Part shown: positions 9,567 through 18,562 of the stretch, piece by piece
Layout: every line of letters begins with the position of its first letter
How positions within the stretch are numbered: the first letter of the stretch is position 1
NCBI RefSeq assembly: GCF_014212055.1
Contig: NZ_JACJVO010000001.1
Location: 230,843 to 294,842, forward strand
Length of the DNA stretch: 64,000 nt
DNA from: Cohnella zeiphila
Lineage (GTDB): Bacteria; Bacillota; Bacilli; Paenibacillales; Paenibacillaceae
Reading direction: 5' to 3'
Position numbers and translations under genes: made by a program
The notes under the pieces: model-generated
Databases searched by the model: none
What the model saw: the letters and a program-made list of their open reading frames with translations, nothing else
What the model was told of the DNA's origin: nothing

Positions 9567-9591
9567 GATAGGCTTGAAGCCGATGCCTATC
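9567..9591. promoter_or_regulatory. Inverted repeat GATAGGC-N11-GCCTATC
   Basis: A perfect 7-bp inverted repeat lies between the dioxygenase and nucleoside hydrolase-like genes, directly before the first possible start codon of the latter. It could be an operator or a short RNA hairpin; no T-run follows. Confidence 0.35.
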
Positions 9592-9616
9592 AATGGAAGA
9601 TGGGAGTGTTTTTGCC

Positions 9617-10552
9617 GTGAACGATAATGCCGCCGTTACCGAATCTCTGCGCCTGGAGAGGCTGGCGCCGCCGACCGGCCGGATCCGGGCCGTGCTCGAC
9701 ACCGACACCTTCAACGAGATCGACGACCAGTTCGCGCTCGCGTACGCGATGCTGTCGCCGGAGCGGATCCGTCTGGAAGCCGTCTATGCCGCGCCGTTCC
9801 ACAATGAGCTGTCCGACGGCCCGAAGGACGGAATGGAGAAAAGCTATGCGGAAATCAAGAGAATCGTAGGGAAGCTGGGACGCTCCGAAGATGAGGATTT
9901 CGTCTTCCGGGGCTCCGAGTCCTATCTGCCGGGAGCGGACGTGCCGGTCGACAGCCCGGCCGCGCGGGATCTGGTCCGCCGGGCGCTCGCTTCCGACGCC
10001 GCCGACCCGCTTTATGTCGCGGCGATCGGAGCGATCACGAACGTAGCGTCCGCCCTGCTGCTCCAGCCGTCGATCGCCAGCCGGATCGTCGTCGTCTGGC
10101 TGGGCGGCCATGCGCTGTCCTGGCGGGACACGAGGGAGTTCAACCTGGCGCAGGACGTGCACGCGGCCAGAGTCGTGCTGGACAGCGGCGTGCCGCTGGT
10201 GCTGATTCCGTGCATGGGCGTCGCGTCCCACCTCATCACGACGCTCCCGGAAATTCGTCATTACGTTCAGGGCAAGGGAGAGATCGGCTCGTTCCTGGCG
10301 CAGCGGTTCGAAGACTGCTGCAACGACCATTACGGCTATTCCCGCGTGATCTGGGACTTGTCCGCCATCGCCTACCTGGTCCAGCCGGAAGCCGTGCCGT
10401 CCGATCTTGTGCACAGCCCGGTGCTGACCGATCAGGTGACGTGGAGCCTTGATGCGAGCCGCCACTTCATCCGCTGCGTGAAGGCCGTCAACCGGGACGC
10501 GATCTTCAAGGACCTGTTCCGGAAGCTGGAAGCCGGTACCGGAGAGCGATAG
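9617..10552 (+). CDS. Nucleoside hydrolase-like protein (IUNH family)
   Basis: About 311 residues. The N-terminal calcium-site motif is a variant of the family's DTDxxxDDxxA (DTDTFNEIDDQFALAYA), and AAIGAITNVASALLLQP and VVVWLGGHALSW match the inosine-uridine hydrolase fold, which cleaves N-ribosidic bonds. GTG at 9617 has GGGAG ten bases upstream; an in-frame ATG at 9593 abuts an inverted repeat and has no ribosome-binding site. It follows the PhyH gene by about 80 bases and ends 14 bases before the next convergent regulator. The altered loop (TFNEI instead of PGI) and catabolic context leave the true substrate open. Confidence 0.82.
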   Translation: MNDNAAVTESLRLERLAPPTGRIRAVLDTDTFNEIDDQFALAYAMLSPERIRLEAVYAAPFHNELSDGPKDGMEKSYAEIKRIVGKLGRSEDEDFVFRGSESYLPGADVPVDSPAARDLVRRALASDAADPLYVAAIGAITNVASALLLQPSIASRIVVVWLGGHALSWRDTREFNLAQDVHAARVVLDSGVPLVLIPCMGVASHLITTLPEIRHYVQGKGEIGSFLAQRFEDCCNDHYGYSRVIWDLSAIAYLVQPEAVPSDLVHSPVLTDQVTWSLDASRHFIRCVKAVNRDAIFKDLFRKLEAGTGER

Positions 10553-10566
10553 CGCAGTCATCCTCC

Positions 10567-11436
10567 TTAGCCGGAATCCCGCGTGCCGCCGGCGGGCGAG
10601 GCCGCGCGGCTAACCCGCGGAGACTGGCCGAACTTGCGCTTGTAAATTTTCTCGAAGTGCGTCAGCGTGTTGAAGCCTGAGACGTAGCATACTTCCGTGA
10701 CGGGCAGCGGGGACGCCTTGAGCAGCGAACGGGCGAATTCCAGGCGCAGATCCATGACATACCGCTGGAACGGGATGCCGGTCTGCTGCCGGAAGCATTC
10801 GCTGAAGTAGTTGGCGGACAACCGGGATTCCCGGGCGACGTCCTCCAGCGTGAGCGGCTCGCGGAAGTGGTGCTGGATGTGCAGCAGCGCCCTCTGCACG
10901 CCGGGATGATAAGGGGAGCGGGCCGTTTGGGCGGGCCGCTCCTCTTGTTCGCCCCGGCACAGCAGGACGAGCAAGCTGTCCAGCAAGTTGCGAACGATAC
11001 GGATTGCTCCGAACCGCCCGGCTGCAGCGCATTCCTCTTCCATCAGGCGGAAGAAATCGGCGGCTCTCCGCGTTTGCGCAGCATCGTCGCAGCAGGCGAT
11101 GCGCTTGTCGCCGCGGAACAGCCGCTCGCGGAGCTCCGGGTCGATCAGCGTCTCTTTGAAAATGAAGTTGTAGATGCGCAGTTCCTCGTTCTCCAGAGGC
11201 CGAATCTCGTGGAAGTCCGCCGGGGTCAGCAGGAACAACGTGCCGGGGCCAATCGGCAGATCGGTCCCGTTCACCGTGTTTACGCCGTTGCCCGACAGGA
11301 TGTACGTCAGCTCGTAAAATTCGTGCCAATGCAGCGGACACAACTCGTCCAGCCGTTGCGAGAAAAAGCAAAACGGCGTCTCCGCCAAAAAATCCTCGAT
11401 CGTCAGCCGGTCCGGGTATCCTTTCATGACCTGCAT
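10567..11436 (-). CDS. AraC-family regulator, divergent from PhyH dioxygenase 2
   Basis: A regulator of about 290 residues: cupin-like sensor (LCPLHWHEFYELTYILSGNG, about 32-51) and two C-terminal AraC helix-turn-helix motifs, with LSANYFSECFRQQTGIPF in the first and an ending YKRKFGQSPRVSR near the terminus. ATG at 11436 is chosen since GGGGAGGGCGG lies just upstream; the reading frame extends 59 codons further without a supporting start. It is divergent from a PhyH-family dioxygenase, repeating the arrangement at 7718-9537. It probably controls that gene and the isomerase beyond it. Confidence 0.92.
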   Translation of the reverse strand: MQVMKGYPDRLTIEDFLAETPFCFFSQRLDELCPLHWHEFYELTYILSGNGVNTVNGTDLPIGPGTLFLLTPADFHEIRPLENEELRIYNFIFKETLIDPELRERLFRGDKRIACCDDAAQTRRAADFFRLMEEECAAAGRFGAIRIVRNLLDSLLVLLCRGEQEERPAQTARSPYHPGVQRALLHIQHHFREPLTLEDVARESRLSANYFSECFRQQTGIPFQRYVMDLRLEFARSLLKASPLPVTEVCYVSGFNTLTHFEKIYKRKFGQSPRVSRAASPAGGTRDSG

Positions 11437-11593
11437 CGATCCGCCCTCCCCATGGCCAGATTCTTCGATTCCTACTCGTATTGTAAGCGATATTCTTGCA
11501 AACCTGAAGATAAGCGTAATGTTTCCGAGCGAAAGCGGAGATTTGCCGGACAGAGCGAGCTTACAATGAGGGAGGAACCAAACGACGGAGAGG

Positions 11594-12343
11594 ATGGGGT
11601 TCAACATGTCCAACGCCTTATTGACGCCGGAAGAAGTGAAGAGCTATTGGGAGAATGGCTATCTGCTGCACAAGAAACCGCTCTTCGGCACCGAAAAAAT
11701 GCGTACTCTCACGAACATCTTCGAGGAGCAGTTGGCCGAGAAGGGCAGCAAGCTGTCGGACGAGCTGGATACGCCGCATTTTCGCGACGAGCGCCTGCTC
11801 GAATTCCTGCTTTCGGACGAAGTGCTCGACCTGGTCGAGCCGATCATCGGCCCGAATATCGGCTTGTGGTCCAGTCACTTCATCTGCAAGGACCCGCTGG
11901 TCGGCCGGGCCACGCCGTGGCATGAAGATTCGGCATATTGGAAAGGACGTCTCAGCTCGTTCGACAAGATTGTCACCGTTTGGCTTGCGATCGACCGCAG
12001 CTCGAAGGAGAACGGCTGCATGCGCGTCATTCCGGGAACGCACAGCAACGGATTCTCGGAGTACGAAGCGGTCGACGGCAAGAAGAACACGTTCTCGTCC
12101 CAGATCAAGAACGTAGACGAATCCAACGCCGTCTACTTCGAGCTGGAGCCGGGCGAATGCTCGCTGCACGACTCGCGCATCATTCACGGCGCCCGAGCCA
12201 ACACGAGCGAGTTCCGCCGATGCGGTTACACGATGAGATACTTCTCGACGGAGGCGAAGGTTTACGAGGACAAGAATCCGGGCTTTAAAGTATGGCTGGC
12301 CCGGGGGAAAAACATCGCCGGCAGCCGCTTCGTCAACGAATAG
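11594..12343 (+). CDS. PhyH-family Fe(II)/2-oxoglutarate dioxygenase 2
   Basis: A 249-residue PhyH-family oxygenase. Counted from the second methionine (base 11606), the iron ligands are H106 and D108 in TPWHEDSAYW and H194 in RIIHGARANTSEFRR, with an arginine pair about ten residues later for 2-oxoglutarate. ENGCMRVIPGTH matches the family core. Both ATG 11594 and ATG 11606 could be served by GGAGAGG at about 11587; the latter gives the more usual spacing. It shares only limited identity with the dioxygenase at 8755, so this is not a recent tandem duplication. Substrate unknown. Confidence 0.9.
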   Translation: MGFNMSNALLTPEEVKSYWENGYLLHKKPLFGTEKMRTLTNIFEEQLAEKGSKLSDELDTPHFRDERLLEFLLSDEVLDLVEPIIGPNIGLWSSHFICKDPLVGRATPWHEDSAYWKGRLSSFDKIVTVWLAIDRSSKENGCMRVIPGTHSNGFSEYEAVDGKKNTFSSQIKNVDESNAVYFELEPGECSLHDSRIIHGARANTSEFRRCGYTMRYFSTEAKVYEDKNPGFKVWLARGKNIAGSRFVNE

Positions 12344-12417
12344 CACCGGCGGCATGTTCTTGCAAGATCCTCCGGGCAGGGGGCGGATGCAGCGCAGGCC
12401 GCGCGAACGGCGGGTTG

Positions 12418-12450
12418 AACCGGCGGTTCGCCGGCCGGCTTTTTTATTTT
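12418..12450 (+). terminator. Putative rho-independent terminator
   Basis: CCGGCG-GTT-CGCCGG followed within a few bases by a run of six T and more A/T. It lies about 75 bases after the second dioxygenase gene. Surrounding GC-rich repeats allow alternative folds, so the exact stem is uncertain. Confidence 0.6.
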
Positions 12451-12549
12451 TCGCGAAGGTTGGGGGGAGGAATGCGGGACGAGGATCTGGAATAGGAAAA
12501 AGGAAGTCGATTCGCAAGATAAATTTAGAATTCGAAGGAGATGGAGATC

Positions 12550-13386
12550 GTGCGCAGAGGGTTAAGCGGTGCCGGACTCGGACCGCTGAAGGATGAGATT
12601 CAGCTGATCGAGCTGGCGGGCCGGAACGGGTTTGAAACGGTGGATATCGATGCCCGCGGTCTGGCGGCGCGCTTCGGCGCGGAGCAAGCCCGGGAGCTGC
12701 TCGCTTCCCATGGCGTGGAGATCGGTTCGGTCGGGCTGCCGGTGGAGTGGCGGACGACGGAGGAAGCATTTCTGGAAGGCATGAAGACGCTGGCGGAGCA
12801 TGCGGCCGCGGCCCGCGCGCTGGGATGCACCCGCTGCTGTACGTATATCCTGCCGTCGACGGACCTTCCGGCCGCGCATTTCATGGCGCTGGCGACCCGG
12901 CGGCTCCGCACCTGCGCGCAGGTGCTGGGCGCATACGGAATCCGGCTGGGGCTGGAATTCGTCGGCCCGCACCATCTTCGCACGCGATGGGCGAACCCGT
13001 TCATCTGGACGATGGAGGAGACGCTGGACTGGATCGGCGCCATCGGCGAAAGCAATGTCGGCCTGCTCCTCGATTCTTACCACTGGTACACGAACGGGCT
13101 GAACGTATCGGACATCGAGGCGTTGCGGCCGGAGCAGATCGTTCATGTCCATCTGAACGACGCGCCGGACGTGCCGGTCGAGGAGGCGCTGGACAACGGG
13201 CGGCTGTATCCCGGCGAGGGCGTGATCGATCTGGCGGGATTCCTCAAAGCGCTGCGGACCATCGGCTACGACGGTCCGGTATGCCAGGAAATTCTCTCCC
13301 AAGAGCCGCCGAGGGGAACGCCCGAAGAGCTGGCCCGGCATTCCGGGCACTGCTTCGACAAGGTGTTCGCCGCCGCCGGTTTGTAG
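12550..13386 (+). CDS. Sugar phosphate isomerase/epimerase-like TIM-barrel protein
   Basis: About 278 residues of the xylose isomerase-like (AP endonuclease 2) superfamily. LGLEFVGPHHLR, NVGLLLDSYHWYTNG, IVHVHLNDAP and YDGPVCQEIL give the Glu/Asp/His/Glu metal-site pattern typical of this fold, used by hydroxypyruvate isomerases, tagatose epimerases and inosose-processing enzymes. GTG at 12550 is chosen because GAAGGAG ends nine bases upstream; the ATG at 12541 abuts it. The gene follows a PhyH dioxygenase and may act on a product of that pathway. The exact sugar cannot be assigned. Confidence 0.82.
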   Translation: MRRGLSGAGLGPLKDEIQLIELAGRNGFETVDIDARGLAARFGAEQARELLASHGVEIGSVGLPVEWRTTEEAFLEGMKTLAEHAAAARALGCTRCCTYILPSTDLPAAHFMALATRRLRTCAQVLGAYGIRLGLEFVGPHHLRTRWANPFIWTMEETLDWIGAIGESNVGLLLDSYHWYTNGLNVSDIEALRPEQIVHVHLNDAPDVPVEEALDNGRLYPGEGVIDLAGFLKALRTIGYDGPVCQEILSQEPPRGTPEELARHSGHCFDKVFAAAGL

Positions 13387-13395
13387 AATACGGGG

Positions 13396-13420
13396 AAGGC
13401 TCGCGGAAGCGGGCCTTTTT
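13396..13420. terminator. Rho-independent terminator between convergent genes
   Basis: GGCTCGC-GGAA-GCGGGCC followed by five T. It lies 10 bases after the isomerase stop and 30 bases before the end of the convergent AraC gene, so it terminates the isomerase transcript. Confidence 0.75.
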
Positions 13421-13448
13421 CCCGTTTAGAGCTCCGAAACCGAATGAG

Positions 13449-14402
13449 CTAACCGATCTCCTGATCGGGAGAAGTCCGCAGACGCCGGATATCCGCGATC
13501 GGCGGAAGGCCGAACATTCTCGCGTATTCGCGGCTGAATTGGGACGGGCTCTCGTAGCCGACCCGGAACGCGGCATCGGCGGCATCGACCTCTTCGGTCA
13601 GCAGCAGGCGCCGGGCTTCCTGAAGGCGCAGCCGTTTCTGGTACTGCAGCGGGCTCATGGCCGTCACTTCCTTGAAATGGCGGTGCAGCGAAGAGGGACC
13701 CATGTGCGCGATTCTCGCCAATTCCTCGATCGGCAGCGTTTGGGCGAAATCCCGTTTGATCCGAGCGATCACATCGGCAATCCGGTTCGAGCCGCTGCCT
13801 GTCATCGCGAGCCTCCGGAACGCTTCGCCTTCGCTGCCGCTCAGAATCCGATAGAAAATTTCGCGAACGATGAGCGGCGCCAGGTACGGAATATCTTGCG
13901 GCTTCTCCAATAATCGCACCAGACGCGTTACGGCATCCAGCAGATCGGGCTCCAGCTTTCCGACGAACAAGCCGCGCCCCGATAGATTTCCGTTTCCGGC
14001 TTCGGGCGAGCCGTTGTCCCCGACGCTTCGCTCCGTCGTCTTCATCACATCCAGCGCCAAGCCGAGATCGAAGTCGAGCCTGAAGCACAGATAAGGAGCC
14101 TCGGGCGACGCATCGATCAGCTGCGAGGTAACCGGCAGGTCCACGGACACGACGAAGCAGTCGCCGGCCCCGTATCTATAGGTCTCGCCGGCAAGCGTCA
14201 CGACTTTCGTTCCCCGGGCCGCGATGCAGAGGGATGGTTCATAGACGGTGAACACCGGCAGCGTCGGACTCGTGCTGCGGATGAGACGCAGCGAGGGGAT
14301 GGCCGTCTCGTGCGACCCGTCCCGTCCCGTGAGATGCTCGATCAGATCGGCGAATTCGGTCAGTCGCTCATCGGTATTTCTTCTGTTCAATTGTACGGCC
14401 AA
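13449..14402 (-). CDS. AraC-family regulator with AraC_N (YqhC-like) sensor
   Basis: About 317 residues. The N-terminal half (ERLTEFADLIEHLTG, SLRLIRSTSPTLP, PSLCIAARGTKVV, YRYGAGDCFVVSVDLP) matches the AraC_N domain of regulators such as E. coli YqhC, which respond to reactive aldehydes. The C-terminal pair of helix-turn-helix motifs (about 215-310) includes IAHMGPSSLHRHFKEVTAMS. TTG at 14402 is preferred: AAGGGGG lies nine bases upstream, whereas an upstream ATG at 14450 overlaps the likely -10 box. It is divergent from an aldo/keto reductase gene, the same pairing as yqhC-yqhD in E. coli in outline, so it likely controls it. Confidence 0.9.
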   Translation of the reverse strand: MAVQLNRRNTDERLTEFADLIEHLTGRDGSHETAIPSLRLIRSTSPTLPVFTVYEPSLCIAARGTKVVTLAGETYRYGAGDCFVVSVDLPVTSQLIDASPEAPYLCFRLDFDLGLALDVMKTTERSVGDNGSPEAGNGNLSGRGLFVGKLEPDLLDAVTRLVRLLEKPQDIPYLAPLIVREIFYRILSGSEGEAFRRLAMTGSGSNRIADVIARIKRDFAQTLPIEELARIAHMGPSSLHRHFKEVTAMSPLQYQKRLRLQEARRLLLTEEVDAADAAFRVGYESPSQFSREYARMFGLPPIADIRRLRTSPDQEIG

Positions 14403-14441
14403 GATCAGCTGCCCCCTTGTCGGCTCTTTTCTTGTAACGCC

Positions 14442-14470
14442 ATTATACACGATGAACCGGCGGCGAAGAA
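14442..14470 (-). promoter_or_regulatory. Sigma-A-like promoter of the AraC_N regulator
   Basis: Minus-strand TATAAT (14442-14447) with a weak -35 (TTCTTC) 17 bases upstream. The -10 overlaps the first in-frame ATG of the regulator, which argues for the TTG start about 45 bases downstream. Confidence 0.5.
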
Positions 14471-14545
14471 AACCGGGGTTGGAGGATTAGGCAAAAACTT
14501 GAGATCATTCGACTACCGGCTTCGCGTCGAAATCCTCCATAATAA

Positions 14546-15577
<1,032 letters not shown>

Positions 15578-15608
15578 ACCTGCGCTGCGGAGGTTACCGC
15601 GGGAACGC

Positions 15609-15654
15609 AAAAAGGATCGGCGAGCGCCCCGAATGGGGCTTGCCGATCCTTTTT
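15609..15654. terminator. Strong bidirectional rho-independent terminator
   Basis: A long stem (AAAAGGATCGGC pairing with GCCGATCCTTTT, extended inwards by GCCCC/GGGGC with a GAAT loop) flanked by A-run and T-run. It ends the aldo/keto reductase transcript and could also act on the opposite strand. Confidence 0.88.
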
Positions 15655-15831
15655 CTCTACGATAGCACAATTAACAAACAAAGCTTGTGGGACATGCGAG
15701 CCCCACCCAAATGGCTTAGCGGCACACTGTGCCGTTATTGGGCATTGGCAAAACCATGGACATGAGCCATGTACGTTAATTATGCTGTTGCAGTTTTTTT
15801 AGTACCGCTTGCGAACGGTACATATGTTGGC

Positions 15832-16698
15832 TCAAACGCCCGAATAAGCCATGAACCCGCCGTCGACGGGAACGACCGTGCCGGTTACGAATCCCGACGT
15901 CCGGTCGTCGACGAGCCACAGCAGCGTTCCGAGCAGATCCTCCGGCACCCCGAACCGCCGCATCGGCGTGTGGGTGATGATCTTGTTCGACCGCTCGGTC
16001 AGGCTGCCATCCTCGTTCTTCAGCAGCGCACGGTTCTGTTCCGTCAGGAAAAAGCCGGGCGCGATCGCATTGACGCGGATATTCGACTCGGCGAGATGAA
16101 CGGCCAGCCATTGCGTCCAGTTATTGATCGCCGCCTTGGCCGCGCTGTAGGCGGGCACCTTCGTCATCGGCGAAGGGGCGCTCATCGAAGAGACGTTCAG
16201 AATGACGCCGCCGCGGCCGAGCATGTGGCGGGCGAACGCTTGCGTCGGAATGAGCGTGCCGACCAGGTTCAGATCGAGCACGTTCCGGAAGCCTTGGACG
16301 GCCAGGTTGAAGAAAGTGGTTACGCCTTCCTTGTCCAGATCCTCCGGCTGAAAAATCTCGTTGGTCGTATTCGCGCTCGGATGATTGCCGCCGGCGCCGT
16401 TCAGCAAAATATCGCACGGTCCGAGGGTTTCAAGGACGACGCGAGCGGCCTCCCGGACGCTGTCTTCGTTGGTCGCGTCGCATGCGACGGCCGTCGCCGT
16501 GCCTCCGGCAGCGACGATCTCTTCGGCGACAAGGGCGCCTTTCTCCACCGTCCGGTTCAAGATGGCGACATTGACGCCTTGCCGTCCGAGCTCCCGCGCC
16601 ATCACGCGGCACAATACGCCGGAGCCGCCGGTGATGACGGCCGTTTTGCCCCGTAGGGAAGGATGAAGGGGCAAGCCGTTTCCTTCGATGCTGCTCAC
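15832..16698 (-). CDS. uxuB: D-mannonate oxidoreductase (fructuronate reductase), SDR type
   Basis: A 288-residue short-chain dehydrogenase that interconverts fructuronate and mannonate with NAD(H). The cofactor motif reads TGGSGVLC; a cysteine in this position is also seen in SDR-type mannonate oxidoreductases. [29 protein letters not shown] (Ser-Tyr-Lys catalytic set) and [12 protein letters not shown] follow. The GTG start at 16698 overlaps the uxuA stop in GTGA and has GAAGGTGGG upstream, so the two are translationally coupled. Together with UxuA it forms the hexuronate path to KDG. The E. coli enzyme of this name belongs to an unrelated family, so the symbol is by function. Confidence 0.9.
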   Translation of the reverse strand: MSSIEGNGLPLHPSLRGKTAVITGGSGVLCRVMARELGRQGVNVAILNRTVEKGALVAEEIVAAGGTATAVACDATNEDSVREAARVVLETLGPCDILLNGAGGNHPSANTTNEIFQPEDLDKEGVTTFFNLAVQGFRNVLDLNLVGTLIPTQAFARHMLGRGGVILNVSSMSAPSPMTKVPAYSAAKAAINNWTQWLAVHLAESNIRVNAIAPGFFLTEQNRALLKNEDGSLTERSNKIITHTPMRRFGVPEDLLGTLLWLVDDRTSGFVTGTVVPVDGGFMAYSGV

Positions 16699-17789
16699 GA
16701 GCCCACCTTCTTTCCGCGAATGTCCTCGCCCGCAGCGAGCCGGCAGGCGTCCCACAGTCCCCATAAGTACATGATGCCGAGCGCGCGGTCGTACAGGCCG
16801 TAGCCCGGGCGGCAGCGCTCGTCCCAGATGTGCCGTCCGTGATCGGGACGGGCGTAGCCGTCGAACCCGATCTCATGGTAAGCGCGCACGATGCCGGCGA
16901 TATCGACGGTTCCGTCTTCGGTCCGGTGCGACGTCTCGATGAAGTCGCCGTTCGGGAACACCTTGACGTTGCGAATGTGCGCGAACGGAATGCGGTCCTT
17001 GAACTCATGGATCATGGCGATAATATCGTTATCCGGATTGGCTCCGAAGGAGCCGCTGCACAGCGTAATGCCGTTGTACGGGCTGTCGTGCAGCTTCAGG
17101 AACCGGCGGAGATTCGCTTGGCCCGTGATGATGCGCGGCAGGCCGAACACGGGCCACGGCGGGTCGTCCGGGTGAATCGCCATCTTGATGCCGCACCTTG
17201 CGGCAACCGGGATGATCTCGTTCAGGAAGTAACCGAGGTGTTCCCACAGGCGATCTTCCGTAACGCCCCGGTAGGCCTCGAACAAAGCCTTCAGATGGGC
17301 GAGCCGCTCCGGTTCCCAGCCCGGCATCGTGAGCGCGGAGTTCTCGTTGATCCTGCGCACCAGCTCGAACGGGTCGATATCGGCGATTTTGCTTTTCTCG
17401 TAAAAAAGCGCCGTGGAGCCGTCGTCCGCCGCCTTGAACAGATCCGTCCGCAGCCAGTCGAACACGGGCATGAAGTTGTAGCAGATCACTTTGACGCCGA
17501 CCTTGGCCAGCTTCTCGATCGTTCGCTTGTAGTTCTCGATGTAGCGGTCCCGCGTCGGCAGGCCCAGCTTGATGTCCTCGTGGACGTTGACGCTCTCGAC
17601 CACGTCGATGTTCAGGCCCGCCGCGGCCGCTTGGTCGCGGACGGCCTCGATCTTCTCCATCGGCCATTCCTCGCCGGCCGGAACGTCGTGAAGCGACCAG
17701 ACGATATCGGTGACGCCCGGAATTTGCCGAATTTGACGCAGGGTAACCGTGTCGTTCCCTTCGCCGAACCAACGAAAGCCCATTTTCAT
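16695..17789 (-). CDS. uxuA: Mannonate dehydratase
   Basis: A 364-residue UxuA-family TIM-barrel enzyme that dehydrates D-mannonate to 2-keto-3-deoxygluconate. The start ([25 protein letters not shown]), [47 protein letters not shown] and [13 protein letters not shown] are hallmark segments containing metal-binding Cys, His and Asp residues. Length is normal. It sits between the GntR regulator (10 bases upstream) and the fructuronate reductase (4-base overlap), forming a three-gene hexuronate operon. No uxaC, kdgK or kdgA is in the window. Confidence 0.95.
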   Translation of the reverse strand: MKMGFRWFGEGNDTVTLRQIRQIPGVTDIVWSLHDVPAGEEWPMEKIEAVRDQAAAAGLNIDVVESVNVHEDIKLGLPTRDRYIENYKRTIEKLAKVGVKVICYNFMPVFDWLRTDLFKAADDGSTALFYEKSKIADIDPFELVRRINENSALTMPGWEPERLAHLKALFEAYRGVTEDRLWEHLGYFLNEIIPVAARCGIKMAIHPDDPPWPVFGLPRIITGQANLRRFLKLHDSPYNGITLCSGSFGANPDNDIIAMIHEFKDRIPFAHIRNVKVFPNGDFIETSHRTEDGTVDIAGIVRAYHEIGFDGYARPDHGRHIWDERCRPGYGLYDRALGIMYLWGLWDACRLAAGEDIRGKKVGS

Positions 17790-17799
17790 GCCGCCGAAC

Positions 17800-18498
17800 T
17801 CACTCTCCCTGTTTGAAATATTGAGGATAGCTCTGCCTCAACTGCTCCATGTCGGAGATGCCGCGCCGCAGATGCTCGCGCATCGTCCGCTCCGCCTCGT
17901 CGGCGTCACGCTCCCGGATGGCCCGCGCCATCCGTTCGTGCTGCTCGTACAGGTGGTCCCACTCGTGGGCGGTGACGAGGCGCAGCAGGCGGCTCCGATT
18001 CAGATGAGCGTTCATCTGCTGGATGACCTGCCACGTGTTCCGCTTGCCGCAGCCTTCGAACAAAACGCGATGGAACGCCTCGTCCAGCCCGAACAGCTCC
18101 CGCTCGTCTTCGCGCTTCATGCTGGTTTTCTGCTCCAGAAGGTTGTCGTCAAGCGCTTTCAACGCTTCCGGAGGGAACTTCTCGCAGGCGAGTCTGACGA
18201 CCGCAGCCTCGAGCTGTTCCCGCATGAAGCGGGCTTCCTCGACAAGCTCCGCGTCGATCAGGGAGACGAACGTGCCTCGCTGGGGCAGAACCTGCACGAG
18301 ACCTTCCTGAGCCAGCCGAAGAAAGCTCTCGCGCACCGGCGTACGGCTTACTTGGAAGGCGAGAGCGGACTCCTGCTCGGACAGGGCGGCGCCCGGGGGC
18401 AGCTCCAGGCTCAGGATTTGCTCCCGCAGCCTCGCATAGACCAGATCGCGGGCGGAACCGCCGGACGGCTGTCGATGCGGGCGAACGTTAAACGTCAT
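17800..18498 (-). CDS. GntR-family (FadR/FCD subfamily) regulator of the uxu operon
   Basis: A 232-residue regulator with an N-terminal winged helix (about 15-80: DLVYARLREQILSLELPPGA, LSEQESALAFQVSRTPVRES) and a C-terminal helical FCD ligand domain (about 88-215). It is the first gene of the uxuA-uxuB operon and is preceded by a long palindrome, so it is probably an autoregulated hexuronate repressor of the UxuR/ExuR kind. The effector is inferred from the neighbours, not from the sequence. Confidence 0.92.
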   Translation of the reverse strand: MTFNVRPHRQPSGGSARDLVYARLREQILSLELPPGAALSEQESALAFQVSRTPVRESFLRLAQEGLVQVLPQRGTFVSLIDAELVEEARFMREQLEAAVVRLACEKFPPEALKALDDNLLEQKTSMKREDERELFGLDEAFHRVLFEGCGKRNTWQVIQQMNAHLNRSRLLRLVTAHEWDHLYEQHERMARAIRERDADEAERTMREHLRRGISDMEQLRQSYPQYFKQGE

Positions 18499-18517
18499 GG
18501 GTGCAGCCTCCTTTCCT

Positions 18518-18547
18518 CCATACTACCACACTTGTATGGTAGTATGG
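18518..18547. promoter_or_regulatory. Palindromic operator upstream of the GntR-uxuA-uxuB operon
   Basis: Two perfect 11-bp arms (CCATACTACCA and TGGTAGTATGG) separated by 8 bases lie 20-49 bases upstream of the GntR start codon, between it and the preceding AraC gene. The position over the likely promoter fits autorepression by the GntR protein. Confidence 0.65.
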
Positions 18548-18562
18548 AAGTGAAAAGGCGGC

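Noticed and set aside
15661..15831. Gene or regulatory element between the aldo/keto reductase terminator and uxuB
   Set aside because: Only short hairpins (GGCAC-AC-GTGCC-like and GTACCG/CGGTAC) are present, without a coding frame or a T-run in a useful direction.
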